Assembly (NCBI GenBank): GCA_965261105.1
Contig: CBDHCM010000006.1
Location: forward strand, 682,001-746,000
Direction of reading: 5' to 3'
Length of the DNA stretch: 64,000 nt
Source: Aldehydirespirator sp965261105
Lineage (GTDB): Bacteria > Actinomycetota > Acidimicrobiia > Acidimicrobiales > Aldehydirespiratoraceae
Shown here in pieces: positions 24,822 through 33,165 of the stretch; the stretch's first letter is position 1, and each line of letters opens with the position of its first letter. Both the position numbers and the translations under genes were made by a program. The notes beneath the pieces are model-generated. The model did not search any database and was not told the origin of the DNA. It saw only the letters and a list, made by a program, of their open reading frames with translations.

Positions 24822-26459
24822 GCCTGGATCCACCGGCGCGGTGGGGTTTGTGGGGTTGGCGCGTCCACCAGAAATACCTCCTGACGTGGCAGAATACTGT
24901 TAATAACGACAGTTATTCCAGCTGCGTGAGGAGGCACTTCCTGTGAGGAGCATAGCGGGCGGGATCGACGGGTTGGAGGCAGTGTTCGACGACGCTTCTT
25001 TGGTGGCCGATGCGGGGTTGTTGCCGGCGGGCACGGTGATGGATCGCCTGGGGCTGGAGTCGCTGATCGACGAGACGGTGCGCCCGCCGGGCTCGGCGGG
25101 CTCGGGGTCGGGCCGCAAGGTGTTGACTTTGGTGGCGTCGATGCTGGTGGGCGGCCGCTGCATCGACGACACCGGCCGTCTGCGGGCCGCGGCGTCGCAG
25201 GCGGTGCTGCCGTTTCGGGTGATGGCACCGTCGACTGTGGGGTCGTTCTTGCGGTCGTTCATGTTCGGGCATGTGCGCCAGCTCGACAAGGCTCTGGAGT
25301 CAGCACAGATGCGGGCGTGGTCTGTGGGCGCCGCGCCGGCCGCGGAGATGACCGTGGATTTGGACTCCACGATCTGCGAGGTGTGCGCCAAGGCCAAGCA
25401 CGGCGCCGCGTACGGCCACACCGGCGTGTTGGGCTATCACCCGCTGGTGGCGGTGCGATCAGACACCGGCGAGGTGCTGCACTCTCGGATGCGGTCGGGA
25501 TCGTCGCAGCGCGGCAACGAGCATTTCGCGCGCGAGGCCCTGGCCCGGGTGCGGCGCCTGGCGCCGGACGCGGCGGTCGCGGTGCGCGCCGACGCGGGGT
25601 TCTTCTCCTATGGGATGATCGCAGCCATCGGGGCCCACAACGCGTCCTACTCGATCACGATCCCACAGAACGCCAAGGTCAAAGCAGCTATAGCGGCCAT
25701 CGGCGAAGACGCCTGGCAGGCGATCGCCTACACCCGCGGCGGGCAGGCCCAGGCCGCTGAGACCACCATCGACCCCGGCCGCCGCGGCGACAAGCTCCGC
25801 GGCCCCCACGGCAAGCGGGCCAAGCTGCGGCTCGTCGTGCGCCGCACCCGCCTGCTCGGCGCCCAAGCCCAGCTGTGGCCCAACTGGCGCCACCACTGCT
25901 TCGTCACCGACCGAGCCGACCTCGACACCGTCGCCGCCGACGCCTACCACCGAGCCCACGCCACCGTCGAACCCGCCATTCGCGACCTCAAAGAAAACTC
26001 CGGGCTCAGCCGCTGCCCCTCCAGACAGTTCCCCGCCAACGGCGCCCCGCTCGCCTGCTGCGTGCTCGCCCACAACCTCGCCCGCTGGACCGCCCGCCTC
26101 GGCCGCGCCCACCCCACCGCGCAGCTCACCGTCGCGGCCACCATCCGCAACCGGCTCCTCACCGTGCCGGGCCGCCTCGTCAACCACAGCGGCCGACACA
26201 GACTGCGCCTGCCGCTCAACTGGCCATGGGCCACGGCCTTCACCACCGCCCTCGACCGGATCCGCAACCTGCCCCTGCTCATCTGACCGGCCGCCCCGGC
26301 CCGGCGCAGCCAACAAGCACCCCCAGCGCCACCAACCCGCACCAGCCCCCCACACCAGCCTCGCACGCCCCAAAACGCGCCGGCCCGCACACACGCACCA
26401 GCCCAGCCGCCAACCGGCCCCAACCGTCGAACCCACAAACCCGTCGGTGGATTCAGGCT
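24822..26459 (+). mobile_element. IS1380-family insertion sequence inside an aldehyde dehydrogenase gene
   Basis: A 1638-base element with inverted ends: GCCTGGATCCACCG at 24822, and the complement of the right end GCCTGAATCCACCG at 26459. It is flanked by a duplicated TAA (24819-24821 and 26460-26462). Removing the element and one TAA restores an uninterrupted aldehyde dehydrogenase reading frame across the joint, which fixes the boundaries. The transposase gene is intact. Confidence 0.85.
24943..26286 (+). CDS. IS1380-family transposase
   Basis: A 447-aa DDE transposase. It has an N-terminal helical domain, then MTVDLDSTICEVCAKAKHG (first Asp near residue 140), VRADAGFFSYGMI (second Asp), and ATVEPAIRDLKENSGLSRCPS (Glu), matching the IS1380 pattern. 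It starts at GTG 24943, eight bases after GAGGAGG. No frame damage is visible, so it may be active. Confidence 0.9.
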   Translation: MRSIAGGIDGLEAVFDDASLVADAGLLPAGTVMDRLGLESLIDETVRPPGSAGSGSGRKVLTLVASMLVGGRCIDDTGRLRAAASQAVLPFRVMAPSTVGSFLRSFMFGHVRQLDKALESAQMRAWSVGAAPAAEMTVDLDSTICEVCAKAKHGAAYGHTGVLGYHPLVAVRSDTGEVLHSRMRSGSSQRGNEHFAREALARVRRLAPDAAVAVRADAGFFSYGMIAAIGAHNASYSITIPQNAKVKAAIAAIGEDAWQAIAYTRGGQAQAAETTIDPGRRGDKLRGPHGKRAKLRLVVRRTRLLGAQAQLWPNWRHHCFVTDRADLDTVAADAYHRAHATVEPAIRDLKENSGLSRCPSRQFPANGAPLACCVLAHNLARWTARLGRAHPTAQLTVAATIRNRLLTVPGRLVNHSGRHRLRLPLNWPWATAFTTALDRIRNLPLLI

Positions 26460-26657
26460 AAAGGCATGGTCGCGGGACCAGCCGGTGGTGTCGAAGGCCC
26501 GCCGGGCGGCAGCCACCGCAGCCTCAGCGGCGTCGGGCCCGGCGTCGGCAGCCACCCCCAGCACCTCCTCGGTGGCCGGGTTGATCGTCGGGAACACAGC
26601 CCCGCCAGCGGCCACCACCAGCTCACCGTCGATCAGCAGCCGCTCCTCATGCCACAT
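26460..26657 (-). pseudogene. Aldehyde dehydrogenase relic, N-terminal fragment
   Basis: The minus strand begins MWHEERLLIDGELVVAAGG and continues TINPATEEVLGVAADAGPDAAEAAVAAARRAFDTTGWSRDHAF, the standard N-terminus of an aldehyde dehydrogenase. It is cut off at the IS1380 right end. The start ATG is intact, but the enzyme cannot be made. Confidence 0.85.
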
Positions 26658-26757
26658 GATCTAGTCCCTCCCTACCGGGTGCGTCCAGCGAGACCCGACC
26701 CTAGGCCAGTGCCTACTAGCACGGGCGCCTCCCCCGACCACTGAAAGCGCTGACGGG

Positions 26758-27993
26758 CTAGCTCCAGAGCGTGCAGATTGGGATCGCCTCGATGCGGTCG
26801 CCGAGTCGGTAGCGGGCCGGGCCGGTGTGCAGCAGGGCGCCGGCCTTGAACTGGTCGCCAAGCTCGTCGCGCAGCCAGGCCAGATGCCGGGCGTCGGTCG
26901 GCTTCGGGGCGCTGTGGGCCTTGATCTCGATCCCGACCAGGCCGCGTGCTCCGAGATCGGCGATCACGTCCACCTCGTGGCGGCCGTCGCGGTCGCGCAG
27001 GTGGTGCAGCTTGGGCCGGCTTGGGTCCACGACCGCCTCGGCGCGAAGTTGGTTCGCCACGAACGTATCGATCAGCCGGCCGAGCAGGTCGCCGTCGCTC
27101 ATGACCAGGGCTGTGTCGGCGCCCACGGCTGCGCCCCACAGACCGGTGTCGGCAAGGTACCGCTTCGGCCCCCGGGTCAAGCGCTTGAGGCGGTTGCTGC
27201 TCCATGCCGGAAGTTCGGCGATGACGCCGATGTCGGTCAACAGCCTGGTATAGGAGCGCGATGTGCGCCGGTCCAGGCCGGCCGCCCCGTAGAGGGTGGC
27301 GTCGTTCACGATCCCTGCTGAGTTCAGGGCGTACGCCGAGAAGAAGGCGCCCAGGCGCACGGGGTCGCGGACGGTGCCCGGGCCGGCGCGGTCGTGGGTC
27401 AGGAGCTGCTCGATGTAGCTCTCGAGCCAGCCCCTGCGGACGCGGCCCTCAAGCTCGATGGCCGGTTCGGGGAACCCACCTCGTAGGGCGAGTTCGGCGT
27501 AGCCGCGCAGATCGGGAGGGTCGGCGGGCAGCGGGGCAGGGTCCCCGGCGAGAAGCCCGTCGATGAACGGGCGGCCGGGCTGTGAGAGCTGCTCGCGCAC
27601 CGTGAGCGGGTGCATGGCGACCCTGATGAGCCTGCCCGTTCCCGGCCAGAGAGCCGGATCGGCGTCGGACCGCACGGAGCCCGTCAGGATGAACCGCCCG
27701 GCACGACGCTCGGTGTCGACGGTCCGCTTGACTGCCCCGAGCACCTCGGGGCACGCCTGCCACTCGTCGAGGAGCACGGGCTCGGGACGATCCCGCAACG
27801 CCGCGTCGGGATCTGCCCTGAACGGGCCGGCCTCGCGCTCGTTGTCGAGGAGCACGACGCTGGCCGCATGCCGCAGCGCCGTCGTGGTCTTGCCCGAGGC
27901 GCGGGCGCCCGTGATCATTAGTGCGGGCGCAGAGTTGAGGATCTCGGCGATCCAAGGATCCACCAAGCGCTCTAGGTACGCTTCCACACTCAT
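26758..27993 (-). CDS. AAA-type ATPase with DUF4143 domain
   Basis: A 411-aa protein. An AAA_14 domain has Walker A GARASGKTTTA near residue 30, Walker B VLLDEWQ near 75, and a sensor-like FILTGS near 101. The C-terminal DUF4143 domain contains LIDTFVANQLRAEA and the nuclease-like block DGRHEVDVIADLGARGLVGIEIKA. The family is widespread, often horizontally moved, and its cellular role is unsettled. The EVDVIAD..GIEIKA pattern resembles a PD-(D/E)xK fold. It is monocistronic, and its leader contains a 23-bp iteron array that could be its operator. Confidence 0.85.
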   Translation of the reverse strand: MSVEAYLERLVDPWIAEILNSAPALMITGARASGKTTTALRHAASVVLLDNEREAGPFRADPDAALRDRPEPVLLDEWQACPEVLGAVKRTVDTERRAGRFILTGSVRSDADPALWPGTGRLIRVAMHPLTVREQLSQPGRPFIDGLLAGDPAPLPADPPDLRGYAELALRGGFPEPAIELEGRVRRGWLESYIEQLLTHDRAGPGTVRDPVRLGAFFSAYALNSAGIVNDATLYGAAGLDRRTSRSYTRLLTDIGVIAELPAWSSNRLKRLTRGPKRYLADTGLWGAAVGADTALVMSDGDLLGRLIDTFVANQLRAEAVVDPSRPKLHHLRDRDGRHEVDVIADLGARGLVGIEIKAHSAPKPTDARHLAWLRDELGDQFKAGALLHTGPARYRLGDRIEAIPICTLWS

Positions 27994-28006
27994 ATGCTAC
28001 CGCTAT

Positions 28007-28081
28007 TGCGCATATATTGATGGCGGCCATGCGCATACTGTGATGTTGTTCTAGCGCACATACTGATGTCGTTTTGGCGCA
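28007..28081. repeat. Four 23-bp-period iterons upstream of the DUF4143 ATPase gene
   Basis: The motif TGCGCATA..TGATG recurs at 28007-28022 (TGCGCATATATTGATG), 28030-28045 (TGCGCATACTGTGATG) and 28053-28068 (AGCGCACATACTGATG). A fourth, degraded GCGCA falls at 28077, exactly on the 23-base period. The array starts 13 bases before the ATPase start codon, so it overlaps the expected promoter. This suggests an operator bound on one face of the helix. The following 120 bases to 28204 hold nothing recognisable. Confidence 0.7.
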
Positions 28082-28204
28082 GACAGCGGCTGTCGCAGCA
28101 GGCTCAGTTGCCCTGCAGGCCTTGGAGGCGTGCCATTAGTCCAGCGGTCTCGTCGGTGACCCTGAGCGGCACTCTAGCGGCGTGCGTCAACGATGGAGCG
28201 ATGG

Positions 28205-29356
28205 CTAGTCGCGGGCGGGTTCCTCCACCGGGTCGAGGTCGAGCGGGGCGGGCAGCGAGCCGCAGCCGGTGAACAGGCCCGAGGTCTCGCTGTCGCCGGC
28301 CAGCGCGTCGGCGGCCAGCAGCACCGCGGCCGCGGAGTAGGTGGTGCGCTCCCGGTCGGGATAGCTCACGCTGCCCGGAAAGGCCCGGCCGGTCAGGTAG
28401 CTGCCATCGGGCTCGCGCAGCCGCTGGGCCCACTCGAACAGCGCCAGGGCCGCGGCTCCGTCGCCGGCCGCGAGATGGGCCATGGCGCATTCGCAGGTCT
28501 CGGCGGTGGTCACCCAGTCCTGGTTGCTGACGCAGCGCACGCCCTCGCCCTCGTGGACGAACACCCCGCGCCGCGACGCCAGACGGTCCCGGGCCTCGGC
28601 CCCGCGCAGCACCCCAGCCAGCACCGGGTAGTACCAGTCCATGGCCCAGCGATCCTTGGGCGCGAACGCCTGATGGCCGAAATTGCGGATGGTGTGCACC
28701 AGCCGGGCCAGGGCCAGCTCCCAGCTGGGCCGTTCCTCGCCCACCTGATGGGCAGCGGCCAGGCCGCACCGCAGGCTGTGGCTGATCGACGACGATCCGG
28801 TGAGCAGCGCGAACGGCCAGGGGGTGCCGTCGGCGTGTCGGGCCCACAAGATCTCGCCCCGGGGGGTCTGCAAGGCGAGCACGAAGTCGAGGGCGCGCTG
28901 CACCACCGGCCACATCTCGGCCAGGAACCCGGCGTCGCCGAAGCGCAGCCAGTGATGCCACACGCCGGTGGCGACGTAGGCGACGGTGTTGGCGTCGAGC
29001 CTGTCCTGGTCGACCCCGTCCGCGGTGTAGTACTGGTGCCAGGAGCCGTCGGGTCGCTGGATTCGGGCCAGCCACTCGTAGGCGGCCTCGGCCTCCGCCC
29101 GGCGTCCGGCCACCGCCAGGGCCATGGCCGCCTCCACGTGGTTCCATGGGTCGGCCACGCCTCCGTCGAAACGCGGGATCATGCCGCTGGGCAGTTGGCA
29201 GACGGCGATGGTGTCGGCAGTCAGGTGTGCGTCGGATCGGGACAGCAGCCCTGCGACCTCCGGAGTCTTCGGCGCCGCTCGGAGCGGCTCCGTCGGCGCG
29301 GTCGCCTTCCCGTTGGCCGAGCGAGTGCGCATCGGCCTGCGCGGTTCAGGCGGCAT
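28205..29356 (-). CDS. Prenyltransferase/glycosidase-like alpha/alpha-toroid protein
   Basis: A 383-aa soluble protein with repeated helical-hairpin motifs typical of alpha/alpha-toroid enzymes: WNHVEAAMALAVAGRRAEAEAAYEWLARIQRPDGSWHQYY, WPVVQRALDFVLALQTPRGEILWARHADG and TTAETCECAMAHLAAGDGAAALALFEWAQ. The QRPDGSW and W-ARHADG blocks are reminiscent of squalene-cyclase-type and six-hairpin glycosidase folds. The substrate is unknown. I chose ATG 29356, which follows GAGGG and overlaps the methyltransferase end by 11 bases. It is the last gene of a four-gene operon with Lnt, a glycosyltransferase and a methyltransferase, pointing to envelope glycoconjugate work. Confidence 0.75.
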   Translation of the reverse strand: MPPEPRRPMRTRSANGKATAPTEPLRAAPKTPEVAGLLSRSDAHLTADTIAVCQLPSGMIPRFDGGVADPWNHVEAAMALAVAGRRAEAEAAYEWLARIQRPDGSWHQYYTADGVDQDRLDANTVAYVATGVWHHWLRFGDAGFLAEMWPVVQRALDFVLALQTPRGEILWARHADGTPWPFALLTGSSSISHSLRCGLAAAHQVGEERPSWELALARLVHTIRNFGHQAFAPKDRWAMDWYYPVLAGVLRGAEARDRLASRRGVFVHEGEGVRCVSNQDWVTTAETCECAMAHLAAGDGAAALALFEWAQRLREPDGSYLTGRAFPGSVSYPDRERTTYSAAAVLLAADALAGDSETSGLFTGCGSLPAPLDLDPVEEPARD

Positions 29357-30125
29357 GAGCCATGCCCTCACTGCTCAGGGCTTGCGCCGAGCCCGACACC
29401 CGAACTGGCTTGTCCGCGTACACCACGAGGCTCTTGCCCAGCAGCGGGTTGAGCAGCCTCTCCGCGGCCGAGGTGACGAACGGCCGCTTGACGATGTCCC
29501 ACTCGAGCACCCGGTTGTAGGCGCTGACCAGCCGGTTCTCGCCGACATCGCGGTTGGGGCCAACCGCGCAGCGCAGCCACCAGTACGGACTGTGCAGGGC
29601 ATGGGCCCGGTGCCGGCGGCCCGGCCGCAACCCTGCAGCGGCGAGCCTGCGCCGGACGTCGCGCAGCCGGTAGATGCGCACGTGGCCCCCCGGCACCGCC
29701 GGTGCGTGATAGTCGCTCGACAGCTTCCAGCACACGGTCTCGGGCAGCCACGACGGGATGGTCACGGCCAGCCGGCCTCCGGGGCGCAGGATCCGGGCCA
29801 GCTCCGCGAAGGCCGCCTCGTCGTCATCGATGTGCTCGAGCACCTCCGACGCGATCACCCTGTCGAAGGATTCGTCATCGAAGGGAAGTCCCAGCGCGTT
29901 GCCCTGAACCGGCGCGGCCATCACCGACTCGTCTACCTCGCCCTCGGCCACGAGCAGCCGGGCCAGGTTGCGAACCTGCTCGACCTCTGGGCGGGCCAGG
30001 TCGCAGGCCACCACCTCAGCGCCCCGCTTGAGCGCCTCGTAGGAGTGGCGGCCGAAGCCGCAGCCCAAATCCAGCACGCGCTCACCGGCGCGCACATCGA
30101 GTCGGGCGTAGTTGACGGTGAGCAT
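29346..30125 (-). CDS. Class I SAM-dependent methyltransferase
   Basis: This 259-aa enzyme has motif I VLDLGCGFGRHSYEALKRGAEVVACDL near the N-terminus, then LPFDDESFDRVIASEVLEHIDDD (motif II, LEH variant) and ARILRPGGRLAVTIPSW (motif III), a Methyltransf_11-type protein. The start ATG overlaps the stop of the glycosyltransferase gene (ATGA); a much longer open frame upstream is antisense artefact. The partner genes suggest methylation of a sugar or lipid carrier, which is inference. Confidence 0.85.
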   Translation of the reverse strand: MLTVNYARLDVRAGERVLDLGCGFGRHSYEALKRGAEVVACDLARPEVEQVRNLARLLVAEGEVDESVMAAPVQGNALGLPFDDESFDRVIASEVLEHIDDDEAAFAELARILRPGGRLAVTIPSWLPETVCWKLSSDYHAPAVPGGHVRIYRLRDVRRRLAAAGLRPGRRHRAHALHSPYWWLRCAVGPNRDVGENRLVSAYNRVLEWDIVKRPFVTSAAERLLNPLLGKSLVVYADKPVRVSGSAQALSSEGMAHAA

Positions 30126-31438
30126 CAGCGGGCCGCCGCCCCAGCCCCGGCCGCGCCGTGCGCCGCGGCGGATCTCGCCGCATCCTCCATCACGGCGCGG
30201 TACTGCTCGACGGTCCGCTGGGCGGTGTGGCGCCAGGACCACTGGCTGGTGACCCGCCGGCGCCCGGCCTCGCCCACCCGGGCCCGGGCCTCGGGATCGT
30301 CCAGCGCGTCCCGCAGCACCGCGGCCAGCGCCTCGGCGTCGCCGGGCTCCGTCGAGAAGCAGGTCTCGCCGTGGGTGCCGGACACCTCGGGCAGCGCCCC
30401 GCCGGTGGTGGCCACCAGCGGCACCCCGCACGACATGGCCTCTATGGCCGGCAGCGAGAAGCCCTCGTACAGCGAGGGCACCACCGCCAGGTCCGCCTCG
30501 GCGTAGAGCTCCACGATGCGGTCGTCGGAGACTCCCGAGACGAACGTGATCGCGTCGGCGAGGCCCAGCTCCGAGATGGCCCGGCTGGCCGCGGAGTCGG
30601 ACTTGGCCCTCCCGATGATGGTCAGCTCCACGTGCCGCTCGGTGCGCAGCTTGGCCACCGCCTCCAGCAGGAAGCTGAGACCCTTCATGGTGACGTCGGC
30701 GCTGGCCGTGGTTATCAGCCGGCCCGGCACCCGGGCCACTTCGGGCCTGGGCGCGAACAGCTCCGGGTCCACTCCCACGGGCACCACGTGGATCCGCTCC
30801 GGCGGCACGCCGTGGTCGCGGGCGATGTCGCGCTTGGACGACTCCGACACGGTCAGCACCCGGGGCAGCCGCTTGGCGACCTGGGTCTGCATCTTGGTGA
30901 ACGCATACCAGCGGCGCTTGCCCAACTGCTCAGCGAGGGTGCGGGCGTGGGCCAGCTCGAGGCGGCGGTCCACGGTGATCGGATGGTGGATGGTCTCCAG
31001 CAGCGGCCAGCCCTGGCGCAGCATGGCCAGGATCCCCCACCCCAGGGTCTGGTTGTCGTGGACCACGTCGAACTCGCCCCGGCGCCGGCGCAGATGCCGC
31101 CACGCCCGCAGGCTGAACGCCATCGGCTCGCTGAAGTTGCCGGTCACGAAGGACACGTGCTCGGCCAGGTCGATCCAGTCCTTCAGCTCCCAGGCCCTGG
31201 GCTTGCGCATGGGATGTGGCGGGGACCAGATGTCGAGCCCGCCGAGCCTCACCAGCGAGACGCGCGGGTCGAGCTCGGGGTAGGGGGGTCCGCCGAGCAC
31301 GGTGACTCGGTGGCCGAGGTCGGTGAGGGCGGCCGACAGGCGGCTCACGTACACGCCCTGCCCGCCAACATGGGGCTTTCCCCGGTAGGCGAGCATGGCT
31401 ACGCGCAGCGGTGCGTGCTGGTCCGCGGGGGCGGGCAT
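30125..31438 (-). CDS. GT4-family glycosyltransferase
   Basis: A 437-aa GT-B fold enzyme. The N-terminal domain has MLAYRGKPHVGGQGVYVSRLSAALTDLGHRVTVLGG. The C-terminal donor-binding domain has GVDPELFAPRPE, FLLEAVAKLRTERHVELTIIG and YEGFSLPAIEAMSCGVPLVATTGGALPEV, where the EGFSLPAIEAM block carries the family's E-x7-E signature. The donor is a nucleotide sugar and the acceptor is unknown. It begins five bases after the Lnt stop codon, so the two genes are cotranscribed. Confidence 0.9.
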   Translation of the reverse strand: MPAPADQHAPLRVAMLAYRGKPHVGGQGVYVSRLSAALTDLGHRVTVLGGPPYPELDPRVSLVRLGGLDIWSPPHPMRKPRAWELKDWIDLAEHVSFVTGNFSEPMAFSLRAWRHLRRRRGEFDVVHDNQTLGWGILAMLRQGWPLLETIHHPITVDRRLELAHARTLAEQLGKRRWYAFTKMQTQVAKRLPRVLTVSESSKRDIARDHGVPPERIHVVPVGVDPELFAPRPEVARVPGRLITTASADVTMKGLSFLLEAVAKLRTERHVELTIIGRAKSDSAASRAISELGLADAITFVSGVSDDRIVELYAEADLAVVPSLYEGFSLPAIEAMSCGVPLVATTGGALPEVSGTHGETCFSTEPGDAEALAAVLRDALDDPEARARVGEAGRRRVTSQWSWRHTAQRTVEQYRAVMEDAARSAAAHGAAGAGAAAR

Positions 31439-31442
31439 GGCG

Positions 31443-33023
31443 CTAGAACTTTCTCCCGGGCCTGGATCTGTTCAACACACGGCCGAGGCCGAGCGCCAGC
31501 GAGAGCGTCAGCACTGCGGCCAGAGCCACAGGCCACGCCCCCAGCCGGACCGCGAGCGTATCGCCGCGGCGCAGCTCCACGGTCGTCTGGATGACCCTGC
31601 TCTCGGAGATCCCGGTCCGCTCGACCACGTTGCCGTCGGGGTCGATCACCGCGGAGAAGCCGGTGGGCGCGGCCTGGACCACCCAGCGGTCCGTCTCGAT
31701 GGCCCTCAGGCGGCTGGAGGCGATCTGCTGGGACTGCACCACCGTCAGCCAGTAGCTGGACCCGTTGGTGGGGTTGAGCACGATCAGGCCGTCGCCGTCA
31801 CCCACCCCGCTGCGGGCCCGGTGATCGAAGAAGATCTCCCAGGAGATGGACACAGCCAGCGGGCCCAGCGGCGTCTCGACGGCGGCGGGCTCGTCGGACG
31901 GCCCGGCCCGCAGGTCCCGGGATGGCAGTTCGTCACTGAAGCGCTCCACTCTGGAGCGCAGCGGCACGTACTCGCCGAAGGGCACGCGCCGGACCTTGTC
32001 GTAGCGGTCGCCCGCGGTGCCGTCGGGGTGGTAGGCGAGGGCGTAGTTGAGGTTGGACTGGCCGTCGCCGCCGCGCTCGAAGAAGCCGGCGATGAGCACC
32101 GTGTCCAGCTTGCGGGCCAGATCCGACAGCTCGTCTCGGGCCTCGCGGTCGGTGAGCAGCGGCTGGTCGCAGCGCGCCGGCGTGATGGCCGAGTCCGGGC
32201 TGGGGTGGACGACGTCCTCGGGCCACAACACCAGGTCCACTGGGACGGACACCTGCTCGGCGGTGGTGTTCAGGTGGCGCTCGAACACGGCCCGCTGCTC
32301 GCAGACGTCGGCCCTGGTGTTCTGGGGCCCGCCGCCCTGGACCGCCGCGACGGTGATGAGGGCGTCGCCGCCGGTGGTGATCGGCTCAGAGCCGGGAGCC
32401 GCTACCCCGGCCACCCCCGCTGCCACCAGCACGGCCGCGCCGACGGCCGCTGGCCGCAGGCTCCCGGACAGGACCGCGGCCAACGTCACCCCTCCCACCG
32501 CGGTCAGCGCGGTCAGCAGGAGCGGCCCGCCGATGCGGGCTGCCGACCCCAGCGGGCTCGACACCTGGGCCATGGCCATCGTGGCCAGCGGCACGCCGCC
32601 GAAGGGCCAGCTCCAGCGCAGCAGCTCGGCCAGCACGAGCGCCGCACCGAACGCGGTCCGGCGCCGGCGATCGGGCGGCACCAGCGCGCCGGCCGCGGCG
32701 TGCATGGCCGCGAAACTGATCACCGCCAGAGGCCAGCCGACGAGGGTCAAGTCCACCATCCAGACCGTGGCCGGCCCCAGCCAGCTGACACTGACCAGCG
32801 CGGACAGCCCGGCCCGGCGCCAGAGGCCGGCATCGGCCAGCAGCTCGACCCACAGCGCCATGCCGATGAAGCCCAGCGGCCAGAACCCCCACGGCGGCAG
32901 CGAGGCGGCCAGCAGCACCCCGGCCAGCACGCCGCGGACCCAGGGCCGGCCCCACCTCAACGGCGACGCGCCCTCGCGGCCCCCTGACCGGCCCTGCCTC
33001 GCCCGGGGCGCCACCGCGCTCAA
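31443..33023 (-). CDS. lnt: Apolipoprotein N-acyltransferase homologue with Ser in place of catalytic Cys
   Basis: A 526-aa membrane protein: about seven hydrophobic segments in the first 220 residues, then a nitrilase-like domain, then a C-terminal membrane anchor. This is the Lnt layout for N-acylating lipoproteins. The nitrilase Glu is in LWPEDVV and the Lys in YDKVRRVPFGEYVPL. The position of the nucleophilic Cys (PLICYE in Escherichia coli) reads SISWEIFF here, that is, Ser. NPTNGSSYW follows as in other actinobacterial members. Either the Ser variant works, a different residue serves, or this is a related acyl/amide enzyme. The start is TTG 33023 or GTG 33014. Confidence 0.8.
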   Translation of the reverse strand: MSAVAPRARQGRSGGREGASPLRWGRPWVRGVLAGVLLAASLPPWGFWPLGFIGMALWVELLADAGLWRRAGLSALVSVSWLGPATVWMVDLTLVGWPLAVISFAAMHAAAGALVPPDRRRRTAFGAALVLAELLRWSWPFGGVPLATMAMAQVSSPLGSAARIGGPLLLTALTAVGGVTLAAVLSGSLRPAAVGAAVLVAAGVAGVAAPGSEPITTGGDALITVAAVQGGGPQNTRADVCEQRAVFERHLNTTAEQVSVPVDLVLWPEDVVHPSPDSAITPARCDQPLLTDREARDELSDLARKLDTVLIAGFFERGGDGQSNLNYALAYHPDGTAGDRYDKVRRVPFGEYVPLRSRVERFSDELPSRDLRAGPSDEPAAVETPLGPLAVSISWEIFFDHRARSGVGDGDGLIVLNPTNGSSYWLTVVQSQQIASSRLRAIETDRWVVQAAPTGFSAVIDPDGNVVERTGISESRVIQTTVELRRGDTLAVRLGAWPVALAAVLTLSLALGLGRVLNRSRPGRKF

Positions 33024-33030
33024 CCCCTCG

Positions 33031-33165
33031 CCAGTCCCAGCAGTCGCTCAGCAGTCACTCAGCAGTCACTCGCCAGTCCCAGCAGTCACTCAGCAGTCAC
33101 TCGCCAGTCCCAGCAGTCACTCGGCAGTCGCTCGGCAGTCCCAGCAGTCACTCAGCAGTCACTCA
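33031..33165. repeat. 11-bp tandem repeat array (CAGCAGTCACT)
   Basis: About twelve units related to CAGCAGTCACT and CGCCAGTCCCA are arranged in a regular order between the lnt start and the end of the cyclase gene. The last unit touches the cyclase stop codon. It would fall in the lnt leader, so it might influence lnt transcription, but no hairpin or operator is evident. Slippage-generated satellite is the plain reading. Confidence 0.8.

Noticed and set aside
28193..29452. Plus-strand open frame opposite the toroid protein gene, and similar antisense frames at 30158, 31395, 35567 and 44727
   Set aside because: They lack motifs and are Gln/His/Arg-rich, typical of antisense reading through high-GC genes on the other strand.
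33031..33165. CRISPR array
   Set aside because: Units are 11 bases with no unique spacers. No Cas gene is nearby, and the 23-bp iterons at 28007 and the mini-cistron array at 48904 also lack spacers.
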